A stretch of DNA of 64,000 bases. Origin: Trogon surrucura (lineage: Eukaryota; Chordata; Aves; Trogoniformes; Trogonidae). Position 1 is the first letter of the stretch; each line of letters opens with the position of its first letter. The notes under the pieces are model-generated. The model saw only the letters and a list, made by a program, of their open reading frames with translations, was not told the DNA's origin and ran no database searches. The stretch lies in the NCBI GenBank assembly GCA_020746105.1, contig CM036619.1, forward strand, positions 7,993,711 to 8,057,710, read 5' to 3'. The translations under genes and the position numbers were made by a program. Below are positions 36,600-49,636 of this stretch, one piece after another.

Positions 36600-36870
36600 C
36601 ATCTAAGAAAAAGAGGATTAACGATAGTGACTCATCTCGAGTCAGCGGGCAGGCAAAGGGCAGGCCTAAGAAGGAATTTATATCTCAGTGATGCCTTAGT
36701 CACTGCATTTCCCATCAACCAGTGTCCTTTTTTGAGGACAAAGAATATCGTGGCGGGGAAATTGGATGTTTCTCTAACCTGTCAGTGGCCACCTAGCCCA
36801 TAAAAGACCACTGGAGTGGTCCATTGCAGTTTGATAATCTTTCAGCGTATCTGTATCACTGGAGAGCACA
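36600..36870. promoter_or_regulatory. Candidate regulatory element with AP-1 palindrome
   Basis: A perfect AP-1 site TGACTCA lies at 36628-36634, inside an inverted repeat TGACTC-N5-GAGTCA (36628-36644). A GC-balanced block follows with GATA-type 'TGATAATC' near 36832. No protein or repeat match is seen. The call rests only on motif content and contrast with the neighbouring AT-rich DNA. Confidence 0.25.
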
Positions 36871-39800
36871 ACTGCATGTGCAGGATGATCTAGGTTTGCT
36901 GGGAAAAAGTAACGGAGGTATTCCAGCTTCTCTTTCTTCCCCCCACCCCAATAGACCCCATCACTATTCCCCCCTCATGGCATTCAAACCATGAGAACTC
37001 TGGAGGTTGGGGCCTTCGCCCTGCCCACCCTTTGATCCTGGTTGCTGGCTGTGAACAGCTGGAGACAGCTTGCAATGCTGGCAGCATCAGGGTGTATATT
37101 TTTCATCCTCCCTGTGATAGGAGCGGAGGTGAGGAGTTCAGCACTCTCCCTTACCTCCACCGACATCAGTGCTGTGTCAGCCCTGATGGTATTAGCACAA
37201 TCTTTTAAAAGCAGTTCATCTTATTACCATGGTGTGCCCTCCCTGAAGGCCATGGACAAATGTTAAAGTCTGGAAGTGCCCATGATGTCATGGAAGAAAT
37301 ATGAAAGAGCAGCTGAACTGCTAGCTGCTACAAGGGCAAATTTTGGTTAATGTTTCCTATTAACTCCTAGCTCCTGCTGTCATCCTGCTATCGTGGTATG
37401 GAAAGGCTAAAGGAAATAGCTCTCTCGTTTTCTGCTTGAAATTGTCATTTGCCAAGGCTTTGCTAGAGGTCTAATTAAAGCAGAATAAATGTATTTTGCG
37501 TTTCTCACCCAAGAGGGTAGTTTAGATCATAATCAGTGGAATGAATACAGTGTGTTTCTGACTGAATCTCCAGTGCTAATGAAAAGGGATACTCTGAATG
37601 ATGAAGACAAATGTACTTCAAATGAAGAATTAACACTGCTCGTAACAGCACGAATATGAAAATCTGCATTTTTAAGGCAAATGCTTTAGTACTATTAGGC
37701 ACTTATGCGTCTAAATCACTGTTAGAATCTACAGCTGGAATAGACGAATATTTATGCTAATATTTAGTACTTAGTACTAATGGGGCTGTAATTTGTATTC
37801 CCCCACAACCATATCAGAATTCCACTTTGTGTGCTTTGTGCCATTTCCACTTTTGATTTTAATGGCCCTAAAGCAACTCTTTGTGGGGAAACCCATTCTT
37901 CCAGCCAAAGAACAACTGTTCTCAAATCTCTGTGGTGCTCTCTGAAATACAAATAATAACGCTAATAAGACCCAGAAGCTTCTGCATTGAACAGTACACA
38001 ACTAGCTTTTGAGAAATGTTTTCTTCACAGGGGACCTTATGTCCTTAAACAAGATGCATCAAGTGATTTTTGCAGACAAGCAGTTGTGGAGGAAAACCAT
38101 AGCTAGCCAAGGTATGTGGTTATGAAGGCTATCTATAAATGTGAGTTGCACAAATGTCTTGTTTTTGCAGAGAGAAGAAAGCAAAAGTATGTTCACGAGA
38201 TCCCAGGCCTTGCTAAGCAAAGACTCCCTGGCTCCTGCTCTGAAATCACTCAGAGCTGCACTTCCTCTTGGCAGCCTCTGGGCTCAGTTAGCCACCAAAC
38301 AGATGCAAGCTTACATCTGCAGAGGTTCTTAAAAGACAGATGGGATACTTAACCATACTGCTCTCTCCCATACTCTTTCTTGGAGCTCCCTCAGCCTCCA
38401 TGTGATCAAGCACTTGCAAAGACATCCTTGACAGCCTCAGCTCATTCTCCCTGCTCCTAGCAGACTGAACAGGTGAGTGAAGAACATGCTTCTGGTAACA
38501 TGCAGGAGCATGCCTCGTCCCCTTCTGGGGGAATCCTGAGACTGGCTTCATAAAGCTTTTCCACAAAACTAAATTGAAATTCAATTTCAAAACTTTACAT
38601 AAGTTCCTGAAGGCTTTGTTAGAAGAGTGGTGTGGTCAGTTAAAGGTGGCAACTGCTGGAGGATCAGGACTCTGAGATTGGAAACATGTTGTAAAATCTA
38701 GGATATATTTTCTAGCTAGGTCTTGTTTTTTCATGGTGATCTGCTGTCTCTGTTTTGCAGTGAAGTTCCAATAGTGGTTGATTGCCATTTGGTTGGAGTG
38801 TAACCCGGAAGGCTTCCTCTGTTCAAATCTTATTTCATTGGCATAAGTGACCTGAATGTGACATGGAGGGGTGGAACTCTTTAAGTAGCCTTTTGGCTCA
38901 CAGCTGCATTTAATGTTCATTCACCAAGACGGACTCTACACCGTAACTGTTTTAATATTTCAGTCTACTTTTTAGAAACAAAGATAACAATCAGTTTTGC
39001 AGAACTATTATGTCGTCCTACATTAGATAGTATTTTAACAATTGCTATTAATACCTTAAATATATTATTCAAAGCTTGCCCCATCCTTGCCTTACAAACT
39101 GTAGCTGTCTGCCAGACTAGCTCCATTTGCTCAGGTTTAATACAATGTTGCTACAGTTTCTCCAAGTACATTTTTTTTTGCAGATTTTCAATGAATCATT
39201 GCTGTTTTCTCATGAGAAAATTCATTGGTGCTACCTTGGTTCTTTGTGATAATGAATAAATTGCTTTACACAGCGAATAGCTGTTCCTTTGTCACAGAGT
39301 TTATGTTAACATCCACAGTATCAATTAGACAATGTTTGCGGATCAGATAACTGGAGGGCCTGAAATAATTGCAAAGGTTGGGTCACGGTGATCAAGCTTC
39401 CAAATGCATTTTACAGACTGCTGGTGTGAAGTCTGCAGATTATTTCTTCTTCCTTCAGGTGTCAGAACTCATTTGGGCTTTAGACACTGCCATAAAAGGC
39501 AATCAGATCTTCCTTTTCAATCTCCAAAATAATTTTAACACAAGTAATATCAACAGAATCACATCATTTAAAGCCTTCTCCTACCACCATACAGCTGCTC
39601 AGGCAGTTAATTGCAATATGTTCCCAGGATGAGAGGCTGAATAGGCAGTCACATTTCTGCGCTTCATTAAAATGAGCTTAGCAAAATTAGGCTGATAGGA
39701 TAATGGGGATACCTTGTGCAGTTGCCACTTTTCCCAGCAGCAAGGATCGAACCAGGTGTTGCTTTTTTTGTGTAAATTATATACCTTGTATTTGTTGACT

Positions 39801-40229
39801 AAGAATAAGTAATGGGCACATTTTCATCTTACATCAAGCTGCTAAATGGAATTATTTTAAAGCCTTATAAATGAATGCAGCATCTACTTGTGCAAAGTAA
39901 CAGTATATCTTCTATCGAGTTTATTATTTAGTGCTGGGGACAGATAGGAACTTGAAATATTTTTCTTAGGAAAGCACAGGAAACGAACCACTCCATGAGA
40001 ACAGGTGCCTTACAAGAAACAGGTTGGTTTTGCATCCTCATCATTTCAAGTAGAAACATTCCTTCTAAGCTTATATGTCTCTTCTCTCTCACCTTCAAGA
40101 GTTATTAATGGAAATTTAAATTATTTTCATAGCGTTGATTTGTACATTGTTGATTCATTTGCAGCAGATCAGAGCCCCAAAGGTGAGAATCATCTCATCT
40201 GTCTTTCCCTCTGAAAAAAACCCTGTCAT

Positions 40230-40400
40230 TTAGTTATCTATATTTACTGTAAAATAATTAAGGGAACAAACTGCCCTTCAGGGAAATCGGTCTTTGGAGA
40301 GGAAACACCTTTGATTACCAAAAGAACTGCAAAACCAGCCTGAGATAAATCAGGTAATTGTGAAGCAATTAACGTCAGAAAGGATGAATTCAGGAGAAAG
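40230..40400. promoter_or_regulatory. Candidate homeodomain/TCF-type element
   Basis: The block contains TAATTG and CAATTA in opposed orientation about 10 bp apart (near 40355-40371), a TCF-like CCTTTGAT near 40308, and AATAATTAAG near 40252. No transposon or coding match is seen. This is motif-based inference only. Confidence 0.2.
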
Positions 40401-41182
40401 AGGTCCATTTATTTGAACTCTTCCATTAATAAGCTTTATTTGATTAACAGAACCATGTCAGATTCAGATTGTTGTTTGTTGGGGGTTTGGGGGGCTGTAG
40501 GTGGTATTTTAATTTGTTTTTCAGGCTCTACCTCTTCATTTCTGCTTTTCCATCTGATGGTAACAAACAAAGGGCTTTGGCACTTCCTAGCATGCTCATC
40601 TTGGCTGAATATAAGAGTGCAGGTGATACTTTACCAAGGTCCTTTAGCCATTTCTCTGGGCAGATACTGAGGGGCTTCTGTGTGTGGCTCCCACATATGA
40701 GATAAGGGAAAGAACAGTGCTATGTCCTGGCCCAGGAGCCGGTTTTGATCCTCATCTCTGGGACATCTGCAGCAAGGTAAGGAGAATCTAAATTGGAGAC
40801 TTCCAAGACCTAAAGAGTGAACAAGACTATCAAGTCTGGCTTCAGGTTTCTCATTCATCCTTGGGTGTAGCCAATGGAGATTGCAGAGCAGGTCCTGTTG
40901 CAGAGAAAGTATGAGGCACATTCTGCTGGGTATTTCAAACATTACACCTGCAATTTTGGAGTTTCATGGCCAAATGCCAAGTCAGAAATAAGCTTTTGGT
41001 ATCTGTTCCTTTACTAACCACACTGCAATGAAAATGACAAATAGTGTGAGGCTATTACTTTTAAATGGCCATGGCGGGGGAAAGTAGGTGTCCCTTTCTT
41101 TGCTATTAGCAAGAGCTGTATTGTCAAGATAAGTAGGTGAAGCAATTGCTAAGAAAAGTAAGATGTTATTTCCTACACCATC

Positions 41183-41213
41183 TATCATATATATATACCT
41201 GTTATATATGATA
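41183..41213. repeat. AT-rich perfect hairpin
   Basis: TATCATATATA (41183-41193) is matched by its reverse complement TATATATGATA (41203-41213), giving an 11-bp stem with a 9-base loop. No function is implied. It is a simple (TA)n-derived structure. Confidence 0.8.
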
Positions 41214-42570
41214 TAGGGATTAAACAGGAGGTTTGGTTTTTTTAAATGCCTATTGTTCTATAGCAGTGAGGTGTGTGTTTTTACAAAAAGACATATGTGT
41301 AATTCCCATGTATGCAGTTTTATGGTATTCAGAGTTGCTGAAAATAATTAGCCGCAGTACCAAATTCCCTTCTGGAGCTTAAGAAGCAAGTTGAGAGCAG
41401 TGGTGTTATTAAGAATAATTTCAGAGCAGTAAATATAGCTAGCTAATCATCTGTGATGGCAGGCTAGACAGCTACATTTGACTGAGATGAAGAAACATAT
41501 CACTGCACATTCTTTTCCAGTGAAAATATACATACATTTGTCCTGCATGCAATAAATATGATATTAGAAAACATTTTCCAAAACACGTATTTCCTCCAGT
41601 GATCTTAACCCTCACTCTTGCCTCCAAAGAGTTAAAAGAAAAACTCTACATAAAATGTTGCACCTATTCTGTTATGCATCTTGATCTACTGGAAAGTTGG
41701 AACACTCTGAAAATATTCTTTAGAGATATAAATCCCACTCTCCATCAAAGCCTACACACTGGAAGACAATGGGACTCCCACTGATGTTAAATTGATAAGG
41801 TCCTGGAGATCTTATTGACATTCAGTACTGGGTCCACATCAAAGATATTAGGCAGGAGTTGTGGAGCTGTGCTAGCAGATAGGAATGCTACTCTCAGCTT
41901 GGGAGGGTGCAACATTCATGCCCCCGACAGCAATTCAAACCAGCCAACAAACATAGATGAAGGTCAGTATTTAATTTTTCTGCTCTTGAGGGTTTTAGTA
42001 TTTACCTAATGCCCTTCTGACATAGAGCCTTATAGGACATGTGTGGCCAATGTTTCCCAAACAGTGTAAGTATAACCATTTACATTCTGCTTGTCACATA
42101 CTATTTATACTTCATATTTCTAGTTTGTGAAATCTGCAGCATTTAACAACTTTCTTGATGCTACATTCAGAGATGAGACTCGTAACATAAACAGGTGGCT
42201 GAGGGCCGAGCTTCTTGCAAATTTTGCAAATTTTTTTGTCATCTCAGTGGTGCAGATTAACTGTGATCATCATCTGGGCTCTGTGTGTTCAGCATCTTTT
42301 GGGGCAGGCTCCGCAAGACAGAGTTCCCCCTCACAGGAGGAGAAGCAGGCGGACTGATCCTGCAAACTTCAGCTGATTTTGCTTAGGTATTTTAGTCAAT
42401 TAATTTTGCTAAGATATATTAATAAAATCATACACTTTTTAAATAGAAATTGTATTGTCAATCAGGTTAAACGGTTTTTCTGCTGCGAACACCAGTGTTA
42501 GATAAAACTCTCTAGTGCTGTTTTCCTGTTTCGAGGTGAGATTGCCTCTCTGCTCACATTCTCTAGTCTT

Positions 42571-42960
42571 AGAATCATAAAATCATAGAATACCAAGGAC
42601 CTCAAGGATCATCTGGTCCAACTTTTTTTGGCAAAACCATGATCTAGACAAGACGGCTCAGCACCCTGTCCAGCCGAATCATGTAAGTCTGCAATGTTGG
42701 GAAGTCCGCCACTTCTCTGGGGAGATTTTTCAATGACTGATTGTTCTAATTGTGACAAATTTTCCTCTTGTGTTCAATCAGAATCTCCCCAGGAGTTACT
42801 TATACCCATTACCCCTTGTCTTTTTCACGTGACTCTTTGTAAAAAAGGAGTCTACATCTTCTTCATAGCCACCCTTTAAATACTGGAACATGGTGGTAAC
42901 GTCTCCCCTAAGCCTTCTTTTCTCAAGGCTCATCAAACGTCTCTCAGCCTTTTACCCCAT
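42571..42960 (-). mobile_element. Old, decayed CR1 LINE fragment
   Basis: This is a minus-strand CR1 of an older subfamily. The tail is at 42571 (AGAATCATAAAATCATAGAA), then comes the UTR 'CTCAAGGATCATCTGGTCCA' and a decayed ORF2 C-terminus with the pattern 'CCTAAGCCTTCTTTTCTCAAGGCTCATCAA' read antisense (the [11 protein letters not shown] equivalent). There are many substitutions and no usable frame. The 5' edge is near 42960. Confidence 0.85.
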
Positions 42961-45900
42961 GGCCATCTCCCATCTACCCACAGGCTGATTTTGACTCAAC
43001 AGATCTAATGGGGAGTTGCTCTTTCCTTGTCCATTCCCAAGGTATAGCTTGTGTTAGGTGCTTCCATATCTGGGCCTGATTTATTAAATGGAGCAAGTGA
43101 CTCTGTGTGTTTGATCTGGCTCATGAACAGCTGATGTTTCATTAGCCTGGATGTGGTTTACAAACTTTATCAGGGTCAATGAAGATGCACTCATTGATGA
43201 ACCTCATCAGAAAGATACCAGATGATTGACAAAGGTGTCTTCTGGGGATCAGGTAGCCTATTTTAAAGTTTTTTAATATGTTCATAATTTCTACTTGTTT
43301 ACTTTTCTAATAATCATACGGCAGTAAGTTATAACTCAAAAGACCTTCACTCCACAGAGTATGCAGTGAAAAAGGTCACCAGGGGACAGCTTAGGCTTAC
43401 TGCTGTAAGTAGGCTTCACCTTCCCAGATGATGCTTAACACACTTTCCATTTAAAAATAGACCAGGAGTGTTAGTTCATATCTCTATGGCTCTTTTGAGC
43501 TTGGAAAGTCTTTGGATATTACCTTCCATCTGACAAGGAAGAAAGGTGAGAAAACATGTCAGGCACAGCTTTTCCATGTGGTTTCAGTTTTTGCTCTTCA
43601 ACAATTTCAAGGTTGCACCACCTAACGTGATAAATAGTAAGAGTGCTATGAGAAGACATTTAGCACTAGAATATTAGTGTCATCACTGCTAATAGTTTAA
43701 AAAACACAAACAAGAAACCCTGACAAAACCCCCAACGTCCAATGATTAGAGCTGTTTTCTTAGGTAATAAAAACAGTCAGCTAATTAGCATTAACCGTAT
43801 TCTGCGTTCTAAAGACGCAATTTATCTTAAACTACAGATCCAAGCAGATATGATAAAGCCATGGTATCCTAACTCTAAAACAGTTCCCAACTTAAAGCAG
43901 CCTTCTAGACATTGACTGCCACATCCACATCAACCCGTGTCCCATTACAATAGGACTTAGCAGACCAGTTCAGTTCAAAGTGAGGAATTGAGAGAGCTTG
44001 CAAGCTTTTGACTCAATATGTTCTTTATGGGAATTTACTGAATTTATTTTAATGTATTTAAGGAACAAAAAGCAAAACTGTTATGGAAAATGAACTCTTT
44101 ATTTTACAGATTCTTCTCTCTCTCTCGAGCAGCATCTGGCACATGGTGCAATGTGTTGTGCTGGAATGCAGCTCCTATGTATTTTAGAAACAAGCTGTAA
44201 TTACAAAGGCAAAGCTTAGAAGATGGTTTCCTTTTGACATAGCATTTTAGCCCCAAACATCAGCCACATTTCTTGTTCCTCCTTGACTTTAGCACTTCAG
44301 AGAAGGAACTATAGATGCATTCTTGGTAATTTTACAATGCATCCAGGAAGTGACTGTGCTCGGTTGATGGTGACTACCTCAGGGCACTGAACTGCCTGCA
44401 CTCTGAGCCCCCAGGATCCAACCTAGACACCATGCAAAAGCTGTGTGACTCCATCAACACGTGGCTGGGCCTGACCTTCTTCTGCTGGGGTTTTGATCAG
44501 CACAGTAAGAGCATATTCACATCTTCAGACAGCATATACTGTAGCCATACATACAGTGAGTGGAGTCGCTGGCTGCCCCACTGAGGTCTTGCTTTTCAGA
44601 TAACTGAGGTATTTATTAATGATCATCACTAGGAGAGGGTTTTGAGTTTAAAACCAATAAGATCAAGTTATCTTCAAAGAGGAAGGTTGTTTGCTGTAAT
44701 CAGATGAGATGGCAGACATTTGCCTTTCAGAAGATTTTCATTAAATGAGAAAATTAACCTCTTATTTGTGAGGAATTTAGCTCAAGATGCTAAAAATCTA
44801 CATCCTAGTATTGATTCTGGACACACTTAGCAGATGGATTAATTTAAATGTTTACTGTATCTAATCTTTCATCATGTGTATCTGGAAGTTTAATAAACCA
44901 ATTTACCCTAGGTATGTGAAGATCAAGCTGTAGAGATGCAAACTATATATAACTTTTATGCAAGAGCATCAGAACATGACATTAATCTCTTTTCTAATTT
45001 CCTGTGCTCCCATTTTTGTCATACAAGGTGACATCTCTCACAGCAACAGTGTGATTTATTCTGTTGAGGGTAATTATTCTTAACTATCTTTAATATTGGT
45101 GCAATAGCTCATCTATCTTGAAGCAAATGATGTATGCAAGATTATTTATTCATGACAGGCATTGAATAATTAAAAAAAAAATAAATTCTTTTTCCTGGAT
45201 AAATACAGCATATCTGTGTTTGTCTCTTTGGTATCAAGTAAATTACATGTGTCCATTACGATGATATGCAACCTGCCTCAAATAAACAGACTCTAAAATC
45301 TTAGGGTGAAATATCTGAAACAGAACAAGGACTTGAAAAATAAAACTCAGGGGAACTTGTCTTCTAATTTCCACAGTGTTCAAATTGATGTAAGTACTAC
45401 GGCATGATGTCAGAAAAGCAGAACCAACAAAATAATCTTATGTAGTCTGTTCTAGTCTCACAGTGTCGAGGATTTTTATGTGGATTGCGTGAAGGGCAGC
45501 ATTGTAGTTTATCCTTATCCACGTATTAACATCTTTGAGTGTAATAAATAACCTCTTCAATAACACTGTGTTTTTGATAGACTTGAAAATTGCTTCATTA
45601 TTTCTGCCCAGACTGATAAAGTCCGTCAACTGTAATTACCTTAAGTTTCTGCTTGCTTATGCCTGGGAATGAGTGAGGTTGGCCTTTTTGACAGAGGTGT
45701 TTAGGATCGGTTTGGGTTGACAGCTTTCCACTGAGAAAGCACGTAGAGAATCTAATCTCCTAGAGCTGGACATCTTATATGTGGAAAGTGGAAAGACGAC
45801 GGAAGTCTACTACTTCTTGGCTTTTAATTGACATGTCCAAAGTGACATGGTAAACCCAAGTCTGTAGTTACCTGCCACTTCATTCTCTTTTAGATGTTCA

Positions 45901-48191
45901 CAGATACTTTGATTACTTTTAATGCTGCTTTTTTCTTACTGCCATGTGCTTGCACCGAGTGTCCCTACAGTACAAAAGCCTCTGTTATACTTTGATTTTC
46001 TCCATAGCGATAGCAACAAAGATAGCAGCTGCCATCGTTCCTAATTCTGGGCAGCCTTGACCACTTTTTTTCCCCCTTTGATTTATTTGTTCTCAGGACA
46101 ATATTGTTCTCCATCTCCTTTCCTTCTCTAGTAATTGGCTTCTGGTGGGTGAGCTGGCTTGTATGTTCCAAGCTTTCATTTTGCTAGGCAAGCAAGTCGA
46201 GTTTCTGCAGAGGTGGCAGAGTTAAATATTGCCCACATCTACTAAAGTCAGAGATAAGACAGATGTAGAGAAATAGTTAAGAACAGACTGAAGAAATCTG
46301 GGATAGCACTGGAGGACTTTCAAACACAAGCTGAAACATGCAGTTTTAACAATTTTTGGTCTTGGTTTACAGTTAAAATGCTCTTATTCAATTGTCTACC
46401 TCAAATTAAACATGCATTGAGAGAGGAGGGTCTGTTCATTTTTAAGCACATTTGGATACCTCATGCTGAAATCTAGGAAGGTGGAAACCAGAAGTCCTGG
46501 AAGCCAAGTGAACCTCAGATTGACCTGATCCCAGACTTATGAAAGTCAATGGAGTTATTGTCAGAGTCTTCGGTGTGTTTGGAATCAGTTTGTCTTGAGA
46601 GCAGCCATCACCATTCCGTGCTGTGAGGACAGAGAAAAAACCCAAAACAATCAGAATAAAAGTTCAACACTCAACTGCAAAATCCTCTGGTCTTTATTTA
46701 AGTGTCAAACGAAGAGGAACTAATTACAGCAAATTTTTCTTCCATGGGAATAACCCAAATAACTTTTTTCTTTAAAAAAGTTGGAGTTCACGTTTTGTGG
46801 CATCACTTTTCTTTCTTTTACAAGAATTGCCTCAAATATTAAATTCATGCCTGAAGAAGGAAAATCAATCAAAGCATAATAACTTATTCAATAGTATAGA
46901 CTAGTGTTGCCGGTGCAAACTGATGAAGGAATAATCACAGTACATTAGACCCCATCCTTTCCTGAATTACATAAATGCAGCTCTTCATGTAGCAGAGGCA
47001 GTTCTGATACTTCAGAATATACACAAAAAGCATGGACCCAAATCTCCTCCCATATTAATTTTATGCCAGGTTAATTTCATACATTTTAATGAGATCACTA
47101 CATTTACACCAGTGAGAGAGACAAAAGAAAAAGCTTCCACAAAAACTCTCTTTTTTTTTTTAATAGGAGGAAAAGCTATAATTTGGACATCATAATTTTC
47201 AGAAACATGATTATTTTCCTTTGTGGAAGGATGATCTACAATACCTTAAATACAAATAATGGCCATTGAGCAAGGTCATATATTATTCTGTCAACAAAAT
47301 ACCTGAAGACCAAAAAAACCCAAAGAAAAGTCCCTAATAAAAATACTGTTTCTAACATGGGGTCAAGTAAATTAACTTTTTTTTATAAGAGCAAGGAGCT
47401 TCATCCTGAACTATTTAGCTTTGTTTTTTTGTGGTTGCTATAATTTTTTTTCTTTAACCTTCATTCAGTCTGCATCCTGAAGAAGGTTCCTCTGCTAATA
47501 AGGTTACTCATTCAGCCCTTCTCACCCCCAGTAATTTGCCTAAATTACAGAAGGCAAATTAAGCCGGCTCAAAACAATATTAACAGACTGGCACTACCAT
47601 CATAATTAAATCACAGCAGATGCCAAGGGGTGATGGAGACTTGGTTGTAAATATATCAAGTGGTTCTGATGACAGTAACACATTTTATTAGGGAAAACTA
47701 TCATCATTTTTCTCATCTAATGCACATTTACCCTTTTCTTGCCCTTCAATCACCAGGTAGGACATAAAGTAAATTGGATTCATGTATGTTAATGTTTTGG
47801 GTTTTTTTCCTAAGTGATATTAATATTGTATTCTACATTATTTAGTGGTTGCTCTTGCACTTACACTAAGTGCTGTCAATAAGGAAGAAACTCTTTTTTC
47901 GAGACGTGGCAGTCTCCTGCACTGTTACCTCAACAAGAGCCTCATGCAATGGCTCCACCAGAGACAAAGGCTCAGCTCTGCCTCTTCTTTCTCTGAGCAG
48001 CCCTAAGTCCCGCTGTCCTGAGCTGGACCTGAGCAGGAGCTGTGGTGGAGTAATGACAGGGCTGAGATGATCAAAGGGCAAGACCTTCTCGGCTGGAGGG
48101 AGCTGTGAAACCAAATTTGGTAATAAAGAGGTTAACAACAAGCCCACTGCCTCCTCCAGCCACAGTTTAAAAACACGTAATAGACAAAAAC
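42961..48191. other. Unique sequence, no gene recognised
   Basis: This is AT-rich with no recognised transposon or exon. An enhancer-like block lies at 47490-47700. The GC-richer segment at 47866-48190 next to the LTR-start fragment has a 125-codon antisense frame of no known family and may be further LTR-related sequence. Confidence 0.45.
47490..47700. promoter_or_regulatory. Candidate conserved non-coding element
   Basis: A perfect homeodomain-type inverted repeat GTAATTT-gcct-AAATTAC lies at 47531-47548. Further AAATTAA (near 47557) and TAATTAAATCAC (near 47603) sites and a CAGATG E-box near 47617 follow. No coding or transposon match is seen. Motif density is the only evidence. Confidence 0.25.
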
Positions 48192-48325
48192 TGTCATGGT
48201 TAACCCCATCTGGAAGCTCAGCCCAACACAGCTGCTTGCTCACTCTGCCTCTGGTAGGATAGGGGAGAGAATTAGAAGACTAAAAGATGAGTAGTTGGAG
48301 CTGAGCATCAAGAAAGAAGGGACGT
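48192..48325. mobile_element. Avian LTR-class repeat, terminal fragment
   Basis: The sequence opens with TGTCATGGTTAACCCCATCT and continues 'CTGCTTGCTCACTCTGCC', 'AGGATAGGGGAGAGAATTAG' and 'GTAGTTGGAGCTGAG'. From memory this matches one end of a common avian ERV-associated LTR (typical form TGTCATGGTTTAACCCC ... GGGGGAGAGAATC ... GTGGGTTGAG). It fades out by about 48325, so only about 130 bp remain. It is architecturally related to the ERV-like repeat at 20112-21912, which has the same GGGGAGAGAA core. Confidence 0.65.
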
Positions 48326-49583
48326 GTCACCTCAAAAACTCAAATATCATTACAGTTTCACATGATGTCCTGTGCAAATGGGGTTAATGGCACTTAGGAT
48401 ACATGGACTTGGGTACCTCAGATCCCCAGGCCAAAGAGAAATGTCAGTATTTGATGAGCTCTCAGCACCCTTCTCTTTTGGGATCTGCTCCAAGGCAACC
48501 TCTTCTCACCCTGCTTGCAGGGCAGGTGCCTCAGGATTAGAATACACACAATATGGTGTGTATGCTTGCAGTGTGCAATAGAATTGTCACACATGGCCCA
48601 TCGCTGTGGGCATATGTCATGGCACCAGTGTAGGTGGCCAACCTTGGAGATGCTGATGCTTTTCTTGTTCCCACAGGACTCTGAGGTGTACTCAGTTCTG
48701 ATATCCTTCATTTGATTTTAGCTTGTTGGCTTCCTGTGCTACCCAGTCTACACATCTCTGCTTGTTTATGCTTGAGAAAGAAAATCAGCTCAGAAAAAAA
48801 CAAGGCTCTTTTCCTTATCTTGGAGCATCAATCAAACCAAGCAAGGGGAAATGAAGTGGAAATGGAGTGTGACATCTGGGGAAAAGCCTTCCTTTAATCT
48901 TCCTTGATATTGTTGGTTACAGCTGAAGGGGAAAACACTTCACAATTCCTTTATTACTCTCTGGTATGTGAAGTAATTGTTCTGGATAAGGGTAGTGGTT
49001 GAATGTCTATATCCTGCAGCCTACGCTAGGGAACAATGTTGTGATCCTAAGGTAGTACAAACCACAGAGGACAGCTTATGTGATGGAAAAACCTAATTAA
49101 TAGACTTGTGTTCATCCAGACCTTACAAATTGTCCAACGTATTTAAATTATGTCAGAGAGGCTGCAATGTAAAGACATGATTGGAATAGTGTAGACACAT
49201 TCCATTGCACTCCTTCTCCTACAGTGCTGTATCTGCTTGCTAACTTGCCTGTGTATCATATCTGTTCACTGGATTGAATATGAAATACCAAAATTTCACC
49301 GTGCTGATTAGCCCTTTAGTGCTATCCCTGAAGAGAGAGAGTGTTCTCATGTTTGATCTGCTGAAATGAAGGCCTGGATAATTTATGATTGTAGAAGAGA
49401 TGCATAAAGACATCCTGGATAGGAGTGCACTTTTTATCATTACAACCTTTGCTGGCACCAGGTAATAGTAACTTTCAGTCAGAAGATATTTCTCATAATC
49501 AAAATGAACAGAGAAGGTATTTCAATCACAGATGTTTGATTGTTCAGTTCAGCAGTTATGAACTTCAGTGAACTACAAAGTAT

Positions 49584-49636
49584 ATTTTTTAATTTTAATT
49601 TTAATTTTAGTTTTAATTTTAATTTTAATATTTTAC
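49584..49636. repeat. (TTTTAA)n microsatellite
   Basis: About eight TTTTAA hexamers occur with one interruption (TTTTAG). Read antisense it gives the KLKLKLKLKLK string of a spurious open frame at 49479-49694. Confidence 0.9.

Larger units (their letters stand above)
34867..42570. other. Long unique stretch, no gene recognised
   Basis: No transposon or exon was recognised over 7.7 kb. A C-rich patch at 34870-35050 has no family match. Motif-dense, enhancer-like blocks at 36600-36870 and 40230-40400 are described separately, and an AT hairpin lies at 41183-41213. Open frames are short and unlike known proteins. Confidence 0.5.
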
